From NCBI RefSeq assembly GCF_022227765.1, contig NZ_JAJMLZ010000009.1:62001-126000 (forward strand): a DNA stretch of 64,000 nt. The letters run 5' to 3'. The position numbers were made by a program, and so were the translations under genes. Source of the stretch: Ectothiorhodospira shaposhnikovii (GTDB lineage Bacteria > Pseudomonadota > Gammaproteobacteria > Ectothiorhodospirales > Ectothiorhodospiraceae). This document shows positions 1 through 7,157 of this stretch, one piece after another (within the stretch, counting starts at the first letter, position 1; each line of letters opens with the position of its first letter). A model generated the notes under the pieces. It saw only the letters and a program-made list of their open reading frames with translations. It did no database searches and had not been told where the DNA came from.

Positions 1-1249
1 CATCGCGGACCACGCGCCTGAAACGGTTGAAGGTTTCGCCGATTTCCACCATGCGCAGGTTCATGGCACTGTCACGTATTTCATCCACCAGACGTGCCAC
101 CTCGTAGATGGACTCCATCAGCACGCTGTCCTGGGTATCCTTTGACTGGACACGCAAGCCGGCGGTGGCAATGACCAGTTCACCGACTTGATCGATCAAA
201 AGATCCAGCTTGTCCGCCCGGACCCTGAGCAGGCGGGTATCCTGAGTCTGCCGCTTGCGTACTTCCTGCTGGCGATCCAGCGCGACGGCAACGACTTCCG
301 GCTGGATGCATTGTTCCCTGACCAGGGCTTCACCCAGCAAGGGCGGGTTCGTCGATTGACTGGCCTGCAGATCCAGCACATGATCCAGTTCCCGCCGGGT
401 AATGGCACCGCAACCCACCAGAATCTCCCCCAGACGGTGGACACCTTCAGGCAGGGATTCCATGAGTTTCCGGAAGTCCTCCAAACGACTACCCGGAGGC
501 AGGATGCGGATCTGACTGTCCTCGCGAACAAAATCGAAGACACCTTCCAGCCTCGCCTTGTCCACTCCACTGCGCAAACGAATCTCGAATCCCAGATAGC
601 ACTGCTCCGGATCCATCTCCGCAGCCGGAGGAATGGCATCGGTCAAGGTAAACAGGTGGACGATCTCACCCATCGTGGTGAGGTAATGAATGAAGGAAAG
701 AGGGTCCATGCCGTTGCGCAGGACATCCGGACCAAAACGCAAGGACAGGTGCCAGACGTCATCCTCGCTGCCTCCGTTCCGCCCCAGGTTGACCACCGGA
801 TCTTCCAGGACCAGCGGGGCGACTCCGGCGCCGGGGGACGGGTCGGCGTCCGGCTCCCCGTGTCCCAGGTAATGCGCCAACCGGGCGACCAGGTCTGCCC
901 CCTGATCGAGGGTGGCACCGTCCGGTGGTTCATCCCTCTCCACGGCATCAATGAGGTTTTCAATATGATCCCGACAATCCATGAACAGGGCAATGAGCAC
1001 GGAATCCATGGGCAGGGGACCATCCCTGACCCGGTCCAGAACACTTTCGGCATGGTGGGTGAAGGCAACGATCACCTCCAGACCGAACAGTCCGGCGGAA
1101 CCCTTGATGGTATGAGCCGCCCGAAACAGGGCGTTGATGGCTTCCGCGTCCGCCGGCGACTGCTTGAGAATGCGCAGGGATTCTTCCATCTCCTCCAGCA
1201 GTCCCCGCGCCTCCGCCAGAAAGGTCGGCAATGCATCGGACAGACTCAT
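1..1249 (-). CDS. cheA: Chemotaxis histidine kinase CheA (N-terminal part, runs off window)
   Basis: This is the 5' part of a CheA kinase, which passes phosphate from its Hpt histidine to CheY in response to chemoreceptors. The ATG at 1249 opens an Hpt domain with the phosphorylation motif AAHTIKGSAG (His46). A middle region follows, then a dimerisation segment with LIDQVGELVIA and LRMVEIGETFNRFRRVVRD at the left edge, both typical of CheA. The catalytic HATPase and CheW-like domains would lie outside the window. At about residues 270-330 there are two repeats of the type LGEILVGCGAITRRELDHVL and LGEALVREQCI, resembling the GspE/PilB N-terminal domain; this is unusual for CheA. The start overlaps the stop of the STAS gene by ATGA, so the two are translationally coupled. 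Confidence 0.93.
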   Translation of the reverse strand, partial: MSLSDALPTFLAEARGLLEEMEESLRILKQSPADAEAINALFRAAHTIKGSAGLFGLEVIVAFTHHAESVLDRVRDGPLPMDSVLIALFMDCRDHIENLIDAVERDEPPDGATLDQGADLVARLAHYLGHGEPDADPSPGAGVAPLVLEDPVVNLGRNGGSEDDVWHLSLRFGPDVLRNGMDPLSFIHYLTTMGEIVHLFTLTDAIPPAAEMDPEQCYLGFEIRLRSGVDKARLEGVFDFVREDSQIRILPPGSRLEDFRKLMESLPEGVHRLGEILVGCGAITRRELDHVLDLQASQSTNPPLLGEALVREQCIQPEVVAVALDRQQEVRKRQTQDTRLLRVRADKLDLLIDQVGELVIATAGLRVQSKDTQDSVLMESIYEVARLVDEIRDSAMNLRMVEIGETFNRFRRVVRD

Positions 1250-1587
1250 GAGCGATCTCCATGCCTGCCATGACCATGGGGGATGAACATGGGGTCACCC
1301 AATTGACCGGCCAGGTTATACAGATCCAGTACGGCCAGCACGGATGGACTGTGATCGGAGAGTGTCAGGTGACGTCCCGTCGCCTGGGCTTCCTTCTTGA
1401 TCAGAATGAGCAATTGGGCGCCGGTGGTATCCATGTCGGTGACCTTGGCCAGGCTCACCGTCACCTCTTCAAAATCATGCAGGATCTCCATGAATTTCTG
1501 CTTGATCTCCATGGCATGATAAATGGTCATCTCCCCTTCCATCCTCAGGAGACAATGCCCAGCGTCCTGTTCCAATATCATTTCCAT
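1246..1587 (-). CDS. STAS-domain protein (anti-sigma-factor-antagonist-like)
   Basis: A 113-residue single STAS-domain protein of the SpoIIAA/MlaB type. The segment with TDMDTTGAQLLILIKK matches the conserved loop that is phosphorylated in SpoIIAA relatives; here the candidate residues are Thr. The ATG at 1587 was chosen because GGGAGGG lies 9 bases upstream and the STAS fold starts right after it; the frame is open further upstream but that part does not look like protein. It sits between cheY and cheA, an arrangement known from accessory chemotaxis clusters, so it probably tunes CheA signalling. The exact role is not known from sequence. Confidence 0.85.
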   Translation of the reverse strand: MEMILEQDAGHCLLRMEGEMTIYHAMEIKQKFMEILHDFEEVTVSLAKVTDMDTTGAQLLILIKKEAQATGRHLTLSDHSPSVLAVLDLYNLAGQLGDPMFIPHGHGRHGDRS

Positions 1588-1640
1588 GTGCGGCAGCCCT
1601 CCCGGCCAGTATTCTCCGACGCCTTCCGAATCGGACGGCG

Positions 1641-2009
1641 TCAGGGACCCATGAGTTTTGCCACTGCGTCCAGCATCTGATTCGGCTGAAAGGGCTTGAC
1701 AATCCAGGCCTTCGCGCCGGCTTCCTTGCCGGCGGACTTTTTCGCGTCCCCGGCCTCCGTGGTCAACATGATGACAGGGGTGAACCGACACTCCGGACGA
1801 GCCTTGAATTCCTTCAGGAAACTGATGCCGTCCATCCCCGGCATATTCACGTCACTGATCACCAGATTGACTTTCCCGCCACTGAGTTTGGAAAGGGCAT
1901 CCCGACCATCAGACGCTTCTATGACGGTATAACCGGCCCCTCTCAGCGTCATACCGACTACTTGCCGTATTGAGGCAGAGTCATCAACAATCATGACAGT
2001 CTTTCCCAT
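1641..2009 (-). CDS. cheY: CheY-like single-domain response regulator
   Basis: A 122-residue receiver domain with nothing attached, as in CheY. Acid-pocket residues are Asp9 and Asp10 (MIVDDSASIRQ), the phospho-acceptor is Asp53 (ISDVNMPGMDG), the switch Thr is in MLTTEAGD near 83-84, and the conserved Lys is Lys105 (WIVKPFQ). It is the second gene of the mcp-cheY-STAS-cheA operon, 14 bases after the receptor gene. Being cognate to the CheA next to it is the natural inference. Whether it binds the flagellar motor or regulates another output cannot be told from sequence. Confidence 0.93.
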   Translation of the reverse strand: MGKTVMIVDDSASIRQVVGMTLRGAGYTVIEASDGRDALSKLSGGKVNLVISDVNMPGMDGISFLKEFKARPECRFTPVIMLTTEAGDAKKSAGKEAGAKAWIVKPFQPNQMLDAVAKLMGP

Positions 2010-2023
2010 GGCCTTGATATCTC

Positions 2024-3196
2024 CTAGAAAAAAGTCACTTCAGTGGGTGCCGGCGAGCGGGATTTTCGTCCGTGGTGATTGCTCAATTGCTCAGGCGTGG
2101 TATATCCCTGCTCCAGCGCGGAAAGCCATTTCTGCATATCCACCTGATCACAGTCACCGGCCTTGATGCGAGATGCAAGCTGTTCCATGTCCGCAACGAC
2201 ATGATTGAGGATCTGGGAGACTCGGTCCTGGAATTGCAAGGACACGATGACGCCACAGACCTCTTCACGCACCTCGTCACTTTCCGTGCGCAGTAACCGG
2301 GTGGAAGCCTCAAGACCTTCTGTGACTTTCTGATAACGGTCCATCACCGAACGGATTGAACGTTCAGCCTGTTCAACCAGTTGCTTGTCCTGAGTGGAGA
2401 AGGTTTCAGCAGCCTTGCGGGTTTCGTGAATAGCGGCGTTCACGGCGTGGACCTTCTCGGCAATGCTGCGACCGGCGGTTCCCGACTGGGAAGACAGGGC
2501 ACGTACCTCGTCGGCAACCACCGCAAACCCTCGCCCCTGCTCTCCGGCTCGCGCGGCTTCGATCGCCGCGTTCAAGGCCAGCAGATTGGTCTGAGAGGCC
2601 ACGGCGGATACGGAATCGGCCATGCCTTCCATTTCCTTGGTGAAATCAGCCAGATCGCTGATCCTTGCCAACAGAACCTTCTTGGTCTCCAGGGCCTTGA
2701 AGAGCGTCTGCAGTACCTGATCCAATTCCTGACGACAACTACCCAGTGTGCCGAGCACACTCTCCCCTTGATGACCATGGTGATCATGAGAGGATTCCAA
2801 GGCGTGAGTCAGACGCTGATTGATATCATCAAAGCGACGTGCCAGATCGTTAACGGCAGTCTCGGTGTGAGTGCGAGCAGAATCAACCTGGCGCCCCCAG
2901 ATGGGAACCACCGAGGCACAGAGCTTTTCCACGCGCGACAAATCCCGAGAATCCTGTATCCGCGGGGCATTCGCCTGAATTTCCTTGAGATTGGCCGCCT
3001 CGGCCTTCACAAGCCTGGATAGCCAACTAAAGAGCGCCCAGGATGTCAGGAGCGAAATCAGAAAAAGGAATAAAAGCGCCCAGAGAACGAAGGGACCATC
3101 CCCTAACAAGGCAAGGAGAAAACCGCCAAGACCACCGGTGAGTGCCGGCATCAAAGCCATCCATTTTCCTTGAACACCAGACACATCCATAGTCAT
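2024..3196 (-). CDS. Methyl-accepting chemotaxis protein without periplasmic sensor domain
   Basis: A 390-residue chemoreceptor. The first 65 residues hold two closely spaced hydrophobic helices (about 13-32 and 35-58) with almost nothing between them, so no ligand-binding periplasmic domain exists. A coiled coil follows, then the conserved signalling tip containing [20 protein letters not shown] and [12 protein letters not shown], and a C-terminal tail rich in basic residues. It probably senses membrane, cytoplasmic or partner-protein cues. The ATG at 3196 is preceded by GGAG at a 6-base spacing; a second ATG two codons later is less likely. It leads the operon with cheY, STAS and cheA. Confidence 0.92.
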   Translation of the reverse strand: MTMDVSGVQGKWMALMPALTGGLGGFLLALLGDGPFVLWALLFLFLISLLTSWALFSWLSRLVKAEAANLKEIQANAPRIQDSRDLSRVEKLCASVVPIWGRQVDSARTHTETAVNDLARRFDDINQRLTHALESSHDHHGHQGESVLGTLGSCRQELDQVLQTLFKALETKKVLLARISDLADFTKEMEGMADSVSAVASQTNLLALNAAIEAARAGEQGRGFAVVADEVRALSSQSGTAGRSIAEKVHAVNAAIHETRKAAETFSTQDKQLVEQAERSIRSVMDRYQKVTEGLEASTRLLRTESDEVREEVCGVIVSLQFQDRVSQILNHVVADMEQLASRIKAGDCDQVDMQKWLSALEQGYTTPEQLSNHHGRKSRSPAPTEVTFF

Positions 3197-3211
3197 AGGA
3201 TTCTCCGGATG

Positions 3212-3242
3212 AGCTCAAGGCAAGACGCCCGTCCCTTGAGCT
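3212..3242 (-). promoter_or_regulatory. Inverted repeat in the 5' leader of the chemotaxis operon
   Basis: AGCTCAAGG and CCTTGAGCT form a perfect 9-base inverted repeat separated by 13 bases, ending 16 bases before the mcp start codon. In the mRNA this would be a strong hairpin just upstream of the ribosome-binding site GGAG. It could be a protein-binding operator or an RNA element; the sequence alone does not separate these. Confidence 0.5.
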
Positions 3243-3364
3243 GAAAACCAAAACACAACAAGCATCACCAACACCGAAAATCATGCAAACGCCTGACGGC
3301 CGGCGTCAAAAAAACACAGCGGCGAGCCTCAATGATGCGCACCAGCCACCATGCCTGCGTCTAT

Positions 3365-3393
3365 CCAATACAGAAAAAACCATAAACCGTCAA
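3365..3393 (-). promoter_or_regulatory. Candidate sigma-70 promoter for the mcp-cheY-STAS-cheA operon
   Basis: On the minus strand TTGACG (3393-3388) and TATTGG (3370-3365) are separated by exactly 17 bases, about 170 bases upstream of the mcp start. The -35 is 5/6 and the -10 only 3/6 to consensus. I did not see a convincing sigma-28 flagellar promoter in this region. Confidence 0.3.
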
Positions 3394-3502
3394 CATTTGG
3401 TGCCCGGAAATTCATTTAAGAAAGGCGTTGTCATCCCCCCTCGCTGCTGTCTCCCTCACCCTCTCCCTCACTCGCTACGCCATCCTCTCCCTCACCCTCT
3501 AC

Positions 3503-3585
3503 GTCACTCCCGCGAAAGCGGGAGTCCAGTATTCTCAGTCCGTTACTGGATTCTCGCTTTGGATTCCCGCCTGCGCGGGAATGAC
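3503..3585. repeat. REP-like compound palindrome (full copy)
   Basis: Two small hairpins, CTCCCGC-GAAA-GCGGGAG and TTCCCGC-CTGC-GCGGGAA, flank a longer pairing CCAGT...ACTGG. The outer ends are GTCACTCCCGC and GCGGGAATGAC. Partial copies of the same element occur at 8701-8724 and 25934-25959, all between genes. This is the widespread intergenic GTCATTCCCGC family of proteobacterial REP elements, usually moved by RAYT transposases. No RAYT gene is in the window. Confidence 0.8.
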
Positions 3586-3646
3586 TGATTCATTCGCAAG
3601 CACGACTGCTTCAGAAGATGAAAATCCACTTCATCCTTCCGCTTGT

Positions 3647-3967
3647 TCATCCGGCCAATTTAAGCCCCACCAGGCCAGCGACGATCAGCAGCACACTCAA
3701 CACCCGCAGCAGGGACAGGGTCTCGCCGTAGTAAAGAATGCCGAGAATGAAAGTGCCGACCACACCGATGCCCACCCAGATGGCGTAGGCCGTGCCCACC
3801 GGGATGGTCTTCATGGCCTGAGCCAACAGCCAAAAGCTGGCGGACATGGCCGTCAGGGTCACCACACTGGGCCACAGACGGGTAAAGCCTTCGCTGGCCT
3901 TGAGGCCGATGGCCCAGACCACTTCGAGCAAGCCGGCGATGATGAGGGCAAGCCACGCCATGTTCAT
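3647..3967 (-). CDS. sugE: SMR-family guanidinium exporter (Gdx/SugE)
   Basis: A 106-residue four-helix small multidrug resistance protein. The N-terminal [19 protein letters not shown] carries the essential membrane Glu of the family, and [18 protein letters not shown] is the second signature. The Gdx subclass exports guanidinium in exchange for protons. The ATG at 3967 gives the canonical start MNMAWLALI; a GTG at 4018 in the same frame would run through the riboswitch and is rejected. The guanidine-II riboswitch directly upstream supports guanidinium as the true substrate rather than drugs. Confidence 0.94.
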   Translation of the reverse strand: MNMAWLALIIAGLLEVVWAIGLKASEGFTRLWPSVVTLTAMSASFWLLAQAMKTIPVGTAYAIWVGIGVVGTFILGILYYGETLSLLRVLSVLLIVAGLVGLKLAG

Positions 3968-3988
3968 GATGGAATCTCCACGAATCGG

Positions 3989-4033
3989 CGGGGTCGTCCC
4001 CGGGTTTGGCAGGCACACGCAGGTCGTCCTGCG
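3989..4033 (-). ncRNA. Guanidine-II (mini-ykkC) riboswitch
   Basis: On the minus strand two GC-rich hairpins each carry the diagnostic ACGA tetraloop: CGCAGG-ACGA-CCTGCG (4033-4018) and CGGGG-ACGA-CCCCG (4002-3989), joined by a 15-base linker. The second hairpin ends 21 bases before the sugE start, with GGAG in between. Tandem stem-loops with ACGR loops dimerising around guanidinium are the defining feature of this class, which usually controls translation by freeing the ribosome-binding site. The downstream Gdx exporter fits exactly. Confidence 0.93.
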
Positions 4034-4062
4034 CGGATAAATGATGTTTTAAATCAAGGGGA

Positions 4063-4150
4063 TGGCGGAAGGGGTGGGATTCGAACCCACGGACGGTCGC
4101 CCGTCGCTGGTTTTCAAGACCAGTGCAATCGACCACTCTGCCACCCTTCC
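4063..4150 (-). tRNA. tRNA-Ser (anticodon UGA)
   Basis: A class II tRNA with acceptor stem GGAAGGG / CCCTTCC, D-arm sequence TGGCAGAGTGGTCGATTGCA, anticodon stem CTGGT-CTTGAAA-ACCAG giving anticodon TGA, a long variable arm (GCGACGGGCGACCGTC), T-arm GTGGGTTCGAATCCCAC, discriminator G and an encoded CCA. It lies immediately upstream of the riboswitch-sugE unit on the same strand. No integrase or duplicated 3' end is seen next to it, so there is no sign that it serves as an attachment site. Confidence 0.97.
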
Positions 4151-4379
4151 GCGGGGATGCCTTGCAGGCGAGGGGTCTTCAAGCGGGCTAGTTTAACCGT
4201 CCGGAGAAAAAGCGACAACTCGGGTAGCGGACGCACGGGAACAAGGCAAGAGACCTGCCGGTCTCAGATTCCGGCGACCATCGCCGGTTTTGATCCCGGG
4301 ACGCCAATCAAGTACCTTAGCGCCATCACGGACACACTTGATGTTCGTCATTCCATCCCGTCAAAGAGGAGCATCCACC

Positions 4380-5051
4380 ATGTCAACCGAGCGCGTCACC
4401 GCCGTCAGCCGTCCGGCCGAGGGCGTCCTGGCCACCAACAAGGTCATCCGCAACACCTACATGCTGCTGTCCATGACCCTGGCCTTCAGTGCCGTGATGG
4501 CCTTTGTCGCCATGGCCGTGGGTGCCCGGCCGGTTCACTGGCTGTTCATGCTGGCCTTCTTCATCGGCTTTCCCTTCCTGATCAATTATCTGCGCAACAG
4601 CATCTGGAGCTTGCCGCTGGTGTTCGTGTTCACCGGCGTGATGGGGTACATCCTGGGCCCCATCGTGGGCATGTATCTGAGTCTGCCCAATGGTCCGGGC
4701 GTGGTGGGTGGCGCGCTGGCCAGCACGGCGCTGGTGTTCGTGGGCCTGTCCGCCTATGCACTGATCACCCGCAAGGACTTCAGCTTCCTGGGCGGCTTCG
4801 TGTTCGTGGGCTTCCTGGTGGTCCTGGCGGCCATCGTGGCCAATCTGTTCCTGGCCATTCCGGCCCTGTCCCTGGCCATTTCCTCGGCCGTGGTGCTGTT
4901 GGTGTCGGCCGCCATCCTGTGGGACACCAGCCGCATGGTGCACGACGGCGAGGCCAACTATGTGGTGATGACGGTCTCCCTGTTCGCCAACATCTACGTG
5001 CTGTTCCTGCACCTGATGAACCTGTTTGCCATGCTCACCGGCGATAACTGA
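4380..5051 (+). CDS. Bax inhibitor-1 / YccA family membrane protein
   Basis: A 223-residue integral membrane protein with about seven hydrophobic helices from residue 25 to the C-terminus. The ending ILWDTSRMVHDGEANYVVMT... with the last helix NIYVLFLHLMNLF is typical of the BI-1/YccA (TMBIM) family. In E. coli YccA is a substrate and modulator of the FtsH protease; in other bacteria members act as proton-sensitive calcium leak channels. The ATG at 4380 follows GAGGAG at 8 bases. A strong terminator follows, so it is a single-gene unit. Confidence 0.9.
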   Translation: MSTERVTAVSRPAEGVLATNKVIRNTYMLLSMTLAFSAVMAFVAMAVGARPVHWLFMLAFFIGFPFLINYLRNSIWSLPLVFVFTGVMGYILGPIVGMYLSLPNGPGVVGGALASTALVFVGLSAYALITRKDFSFLGGFVFVGFLVVLAAIVANLFLAIPALSLAISSAVVLLVSAAILWDTSRMVHDGEANYVVMTVSLFANIYVLFLHLMNLFAMLTGDN

Positions 5052-5083
5052 TCGCCGTTCGAGCCGTTGCGGACATGTGACCG

Positions 5084-5115
5084 AAGGCCCCGGGCATCGC
5101 CCCGGGGCCTTCTTG
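5084..5115 (+). terminator. Rho-independent terminator after the BI-1 gene
   Basis: AAGGCCCCGGG pairs perfectly with CCCGGGGCCTT around a short loop, followed by a weak T-containing tail (CTTG). It begins 33 bases after the stop codon and separates this gene from hprA. Confidence 0.75.
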
Positions 5116-5156
5116 CGTCAAGCCTTGCCTGAAACCCCACGAATGGAACGGTGAAC

Positions 5157-6125
5157 ATGCAGATCGAACACGGCGTTTTCCTGGACCTGGAAACCCTGGA
5201 TCGGGGCGACCTGGATCTCTCCCCCCTGAAGCATGCCCTGCCCCACTGGACTTTCCATGACTACACCACGCCGGCACAGGTGACCGAGCGGATCCGGGAT
5301 GCCCAGGTGGTCATCACCAACAAGGTGGTGCTGGACCGGCAGGCCCTGTTCGCCGCGCCGTGGCTGAAACTGGTCTGCCTGGCGGCCACGGGCACCAACA
5401 ACGTGGATCTGGAAGCCGCCGCCGAACGGGGCATTGTGGTCTGCAATGTGAGGGACTATGCCACCGCCTCCGTGGTACAGCATGTCTTTGCCCTGATCCT
5501 GGCGCTGACCGTCCGCCTGGACGCCTACCAGCGGGATGTCCGGGAAGGACGCTGGCATGCCAGTCGTCAGTTCTGCATCCTCGACCATCCCATCCGTGAG
5601 CTGGCGGGACGCCGACTGGGGATCATCGGCCACGGGGTGCTGGGACGGGCCACCGCCGATGCCGCAAGGGCCTTCGGCCTGGAGGTGCTGGTGGCGGAGA
5701 GTCTGCGGGGCGATCCAGCGCAGCCGGGGCGTCTGCCGCTGGATGATGTACTGGCCGACGCGGACATCATCAGTCTGCACTGCCCGCTCACGCCCCGGAC
5801 CGAGCGGCTCATGAATGCCGAGCGTCTGGCCCGGATGAAGCCGGATGCCCTGCTGATCAACACGGCCCGGGGTGCGGTGGTGGATAACCAGGCCCTGGCT
5901 CAAGCCCTGCGGGAGAAACGACTGGGCGGGGCGGGCATCGACGTACTGGAACAGGAGCCGCCCCCGGCGGATCACCCGCTGCTGGCGGGAGACATCCCGA
6001 ATCTGATCGTGACGCCCCATGTGGCCTGGGCGGCGGTGGAGGCCCGGCAGCGGATGGTGGATGCGCTGGCGCGAAACATTGCCGGTTTTGTGACCGGCGA
6101 CATCATCAATCAGGTGAACGGGTGA
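5157..6125 (+). CDS. hprA: D-2-hydroxyacid dehydrogenase, glycerate/hydroxypyruvate type
   Basis: A 322-residue NAD(P)-dependent 2-hydroxyacid dehydrogenase. Visible are the substrate-domain segment AATGTNNVDLEAA, the Rossmann motif GIIGHGVLGRATA (about 152-164), the catalytic Arg in NTARGAVVD, the Glu in DVLEQEPP and the His in TPHVAWAAVEARQRM. The TPHVAW and ATGTNNVD signatures fit hydroxypyruvate reductase/glycerate dehydrogenase, which interconverts hydroxypyruvate and D-glycerate. The ATG at 5157 has GGA at 9 bases; a GTG at 5151 would be too close to it. The next gene slyX follows within 10 bases. Confidence 0.9.
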   Translation: MQIEHGVFLDLETLDRGDLDLSPLKHALPHWTFHDYTTPAQVTERIRDAQVVITNKVVLDRQALFAAPWLKLVCLAATGTNNVDLEAAAERGIVVCNVRDYATASVVQHVFALILALTVRLDAYQRDVREGRWHASRQFCILDHPIRELAGRRLGIIGHGVLGRATADAARAFGLEVLVAESLRGDPAQPGRLPLDDVLADADIISLHCPLTPRTERLMNAERLARMKPDALLINTARGAVVDNQALAQALREKRLGGAGIDVLEQEPPPADHPLLAGDIPNLIVTPHVAWAAVEARQRMVDALARNIAGFVTGDIINQVNG

Positions 6126-6133
6126 GGCTGGAC

Positions 6134-6352
6134 ATGTCGGATGCCGTGAGTGAAAGAATGGTGGAACTGGAGATCCGCATGGCCCATCAGGAGGCCCTGT
6201 GCCAGGATCTCAATGACGTGGTGATCCGGCAGCAGCAGGAGATCGACCGGCTGCAGTTGCAGGTGGAGGGTCTGCGGCTGCGACTGGTGGAGCTGATGGA
6301 ACGCCAGTCTCCGGGAGCGCAACTGCCGGAACCACCCCCACCCCATTACTGA
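6134..6352 (+). CDS. slyX: SlyX family protein
   Basis: A 72-residue, mostly helical protein. The segment MVELEIRMAHQEALCQDLND followed by VVIRQQQEIDRLQLQVE and a Pro-rich end PEPPPPHY is the complete SlyX pattern: an N-terminal coiled coil and a proline-rich tail. The cellular function is unknown. The ATG at 6134 has GAGG 5 bases upstream; a GTG at 6122 overlapping the hprA stop is an alternative. It forms a two-gene unit with hprA. Confidence 0.88.
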   Translation: MSDAVSERMVELEIRMAHQEALCQDLNDVVIRQQQEIDRLQLQVEGLRLRLVELMERQSPGAQLPEPPPPHY

Positions 6353-6367
6353 GCCGGTGCCGCCCCC

Positions 6368-7147
6368 TCATCCCCGGCCCTTCTCCCCCGGAGGGGAGAA
6401 GGGCGTGAGATAGATGTCGAACCGGGTACTGCTGCCCGGCAGGGTGTGACTGGGCGCCCTGCCTCCCAGAGGCTCGCCCCGCGCCGGCCGCTTGACCACC
6501 ACCCGCTCCCGCGCCGCCCCCAGGGCGGCATCCAACAGCGCGGCGGCGTCCCCGTCATCCCCCACTAACGTGCGAAACACCCGCATCTCCTTCTTGACCA
6601 GGGCCTGCTTGTCCCGGTGGGGATACATGGGGTCCAGGCAGACCACGTCGGCCCGTTGCCCACTCAGCCATTGCACGGCATCCCCCGGAATCAGGGTCAT
6701 GCGTTCGATGACCGGTGCCAGCGCGGCCATCTCGGCGGCCCGGGCCAGCCCGTCGGCCAGGAGGGCGGCAATGACCGGATGGCGCTCCAGCAGGATGACC
6801 TGGCAGCCCAGACCGGCCAGGATGAAGGCATCCCGGCCCAGGCCGGCGGTGGCATCCACCACCTCGGGACGATGCCCCTTCTTGAGTCCGGCGGCCCGGG
6901 CCAGCGGCTCGTTACGAGGGCTGGACTGGCGTCCGCGATACCCCAGGCGCCCCCCGGCAAAGTCCACATAGACGGGCCCCGGCGCATTCGGGCCGGTCTG
7001 GCGCAGCTCCAGGCGTTCGGGAGTGACCATCAGGACCGGACCGTCCGGGTGATCCGGTCTCCGCAGGGGCAGGCCCAGCTGCCGGGCCAGGTGCTCGGCC
7101 CGATCCCGGGTATCGGGGGTGTCGTGGGCAATGGAAAGGCCGTTCAC
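6368..7147 (-). CDS. rsmJ: 16S rRNA (guanine-1516-N2)-methyltransferase RsmJ
   Basis: A 259-residue SAM-dependent methyltransferase. The family signatures VYVDFAGGRLGYR, VVDATAGLGRDAFILAGLG (SAM-binding motif I), LLERHPVIAALL and VVCLDPMYPHRDKQALVKKEMR (catalytic DPMYP motif) are all present and match RsmJ (YhiQ), which methylates G1516 of 16S rRNA. The last ten residues (PPGEKGRG and neighbours) are encoded by a palindromic repeat element at 6377-6404 and differ from the usual end, so the C-terminus has been extended or replaced by the repeat. It converges with slyX. Confidence 0.95.
   Translation of the reverse strand: MNGLSIAHDTPDTRDRAEHLARQLGLPLRRPDHPDGPVLMVTPERLELRQTGPNAPGPVYVDFAGGRLGYRGRQSSPRNEPLARAAGLKKGHRPEVVDATAGLGRDAFILAGLGCQVILLERHPVIAALLADGLARAAEMAALAPVIERMTLIPGDAVQWLSGQRADVVCLDPMYPHRDKQALVKKEMRVFRTLVGDDGDAAALLDAALGAARERVVVKRPARGEPLGGRAPSHTLPGSSTRFDIYLTPFSPPGEKGRG
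6377..6404. repeat. Palindromic C-rich repeat, copy inside the rsmJ 3' end
   Basis: GCCCTTCTCCCC-CGGA-GGGGAGAAGGGC is a perfect 12-base inverted repeat. Related palindromes (CCCCTCTC...GAGAGGGG with an adjacent CCCAACCCC or GGTTGGGG) lie at 13589-13626 and 29606-29631. All three sit at gene 3' ends, so they may also act as bidirectional terminators or mRNA-stabilising hairpins. This copy lies between the converging slyX and rsmJ genes and is partly coding for RsmJ. Confidence 0.75.
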
Positions 7148-7157
7148 GGGACCAGGC

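Larger units (their letters stand above)
3197..3646. other. Intergenic region between sugE 3' end and the mcp operon
   Basis: No gene is supported in this 450-base stretch. Reading leftwards towards the mcp gene it holds a REP-like element (3503-3585), a pyrimidine-rich run with near-direct copies of CTCCCTCACCCTCT (3450-3500), an AT-richer part with a candidate promoter (3365-3393), and a leader hairpin (3212-3242). Short open frames here have no ribosome-binding site and no recognisable protein character. Confidence 0.6.

Noticed and set aside
3428-3510. Pyrimidine-rich near-direct repeats as a CRISPR-like array
   Set aside because: Units are short, unequal and without spacers of constant length; no cas genes occur in the window.
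4063-4150. tRNA-Ser as an integration site for the defence island
   Set aside because: No integrase, no duplicated tRNA end and the islands start 30 kb away.
3428-5047. Open frame running across the repeat, sugE, tRNA-Ser and the BI-1 gene
   Set aside because: It crosses a tRNA and a riboswitch and is out of frame with two recognised proteins; it is a compositional artefact.
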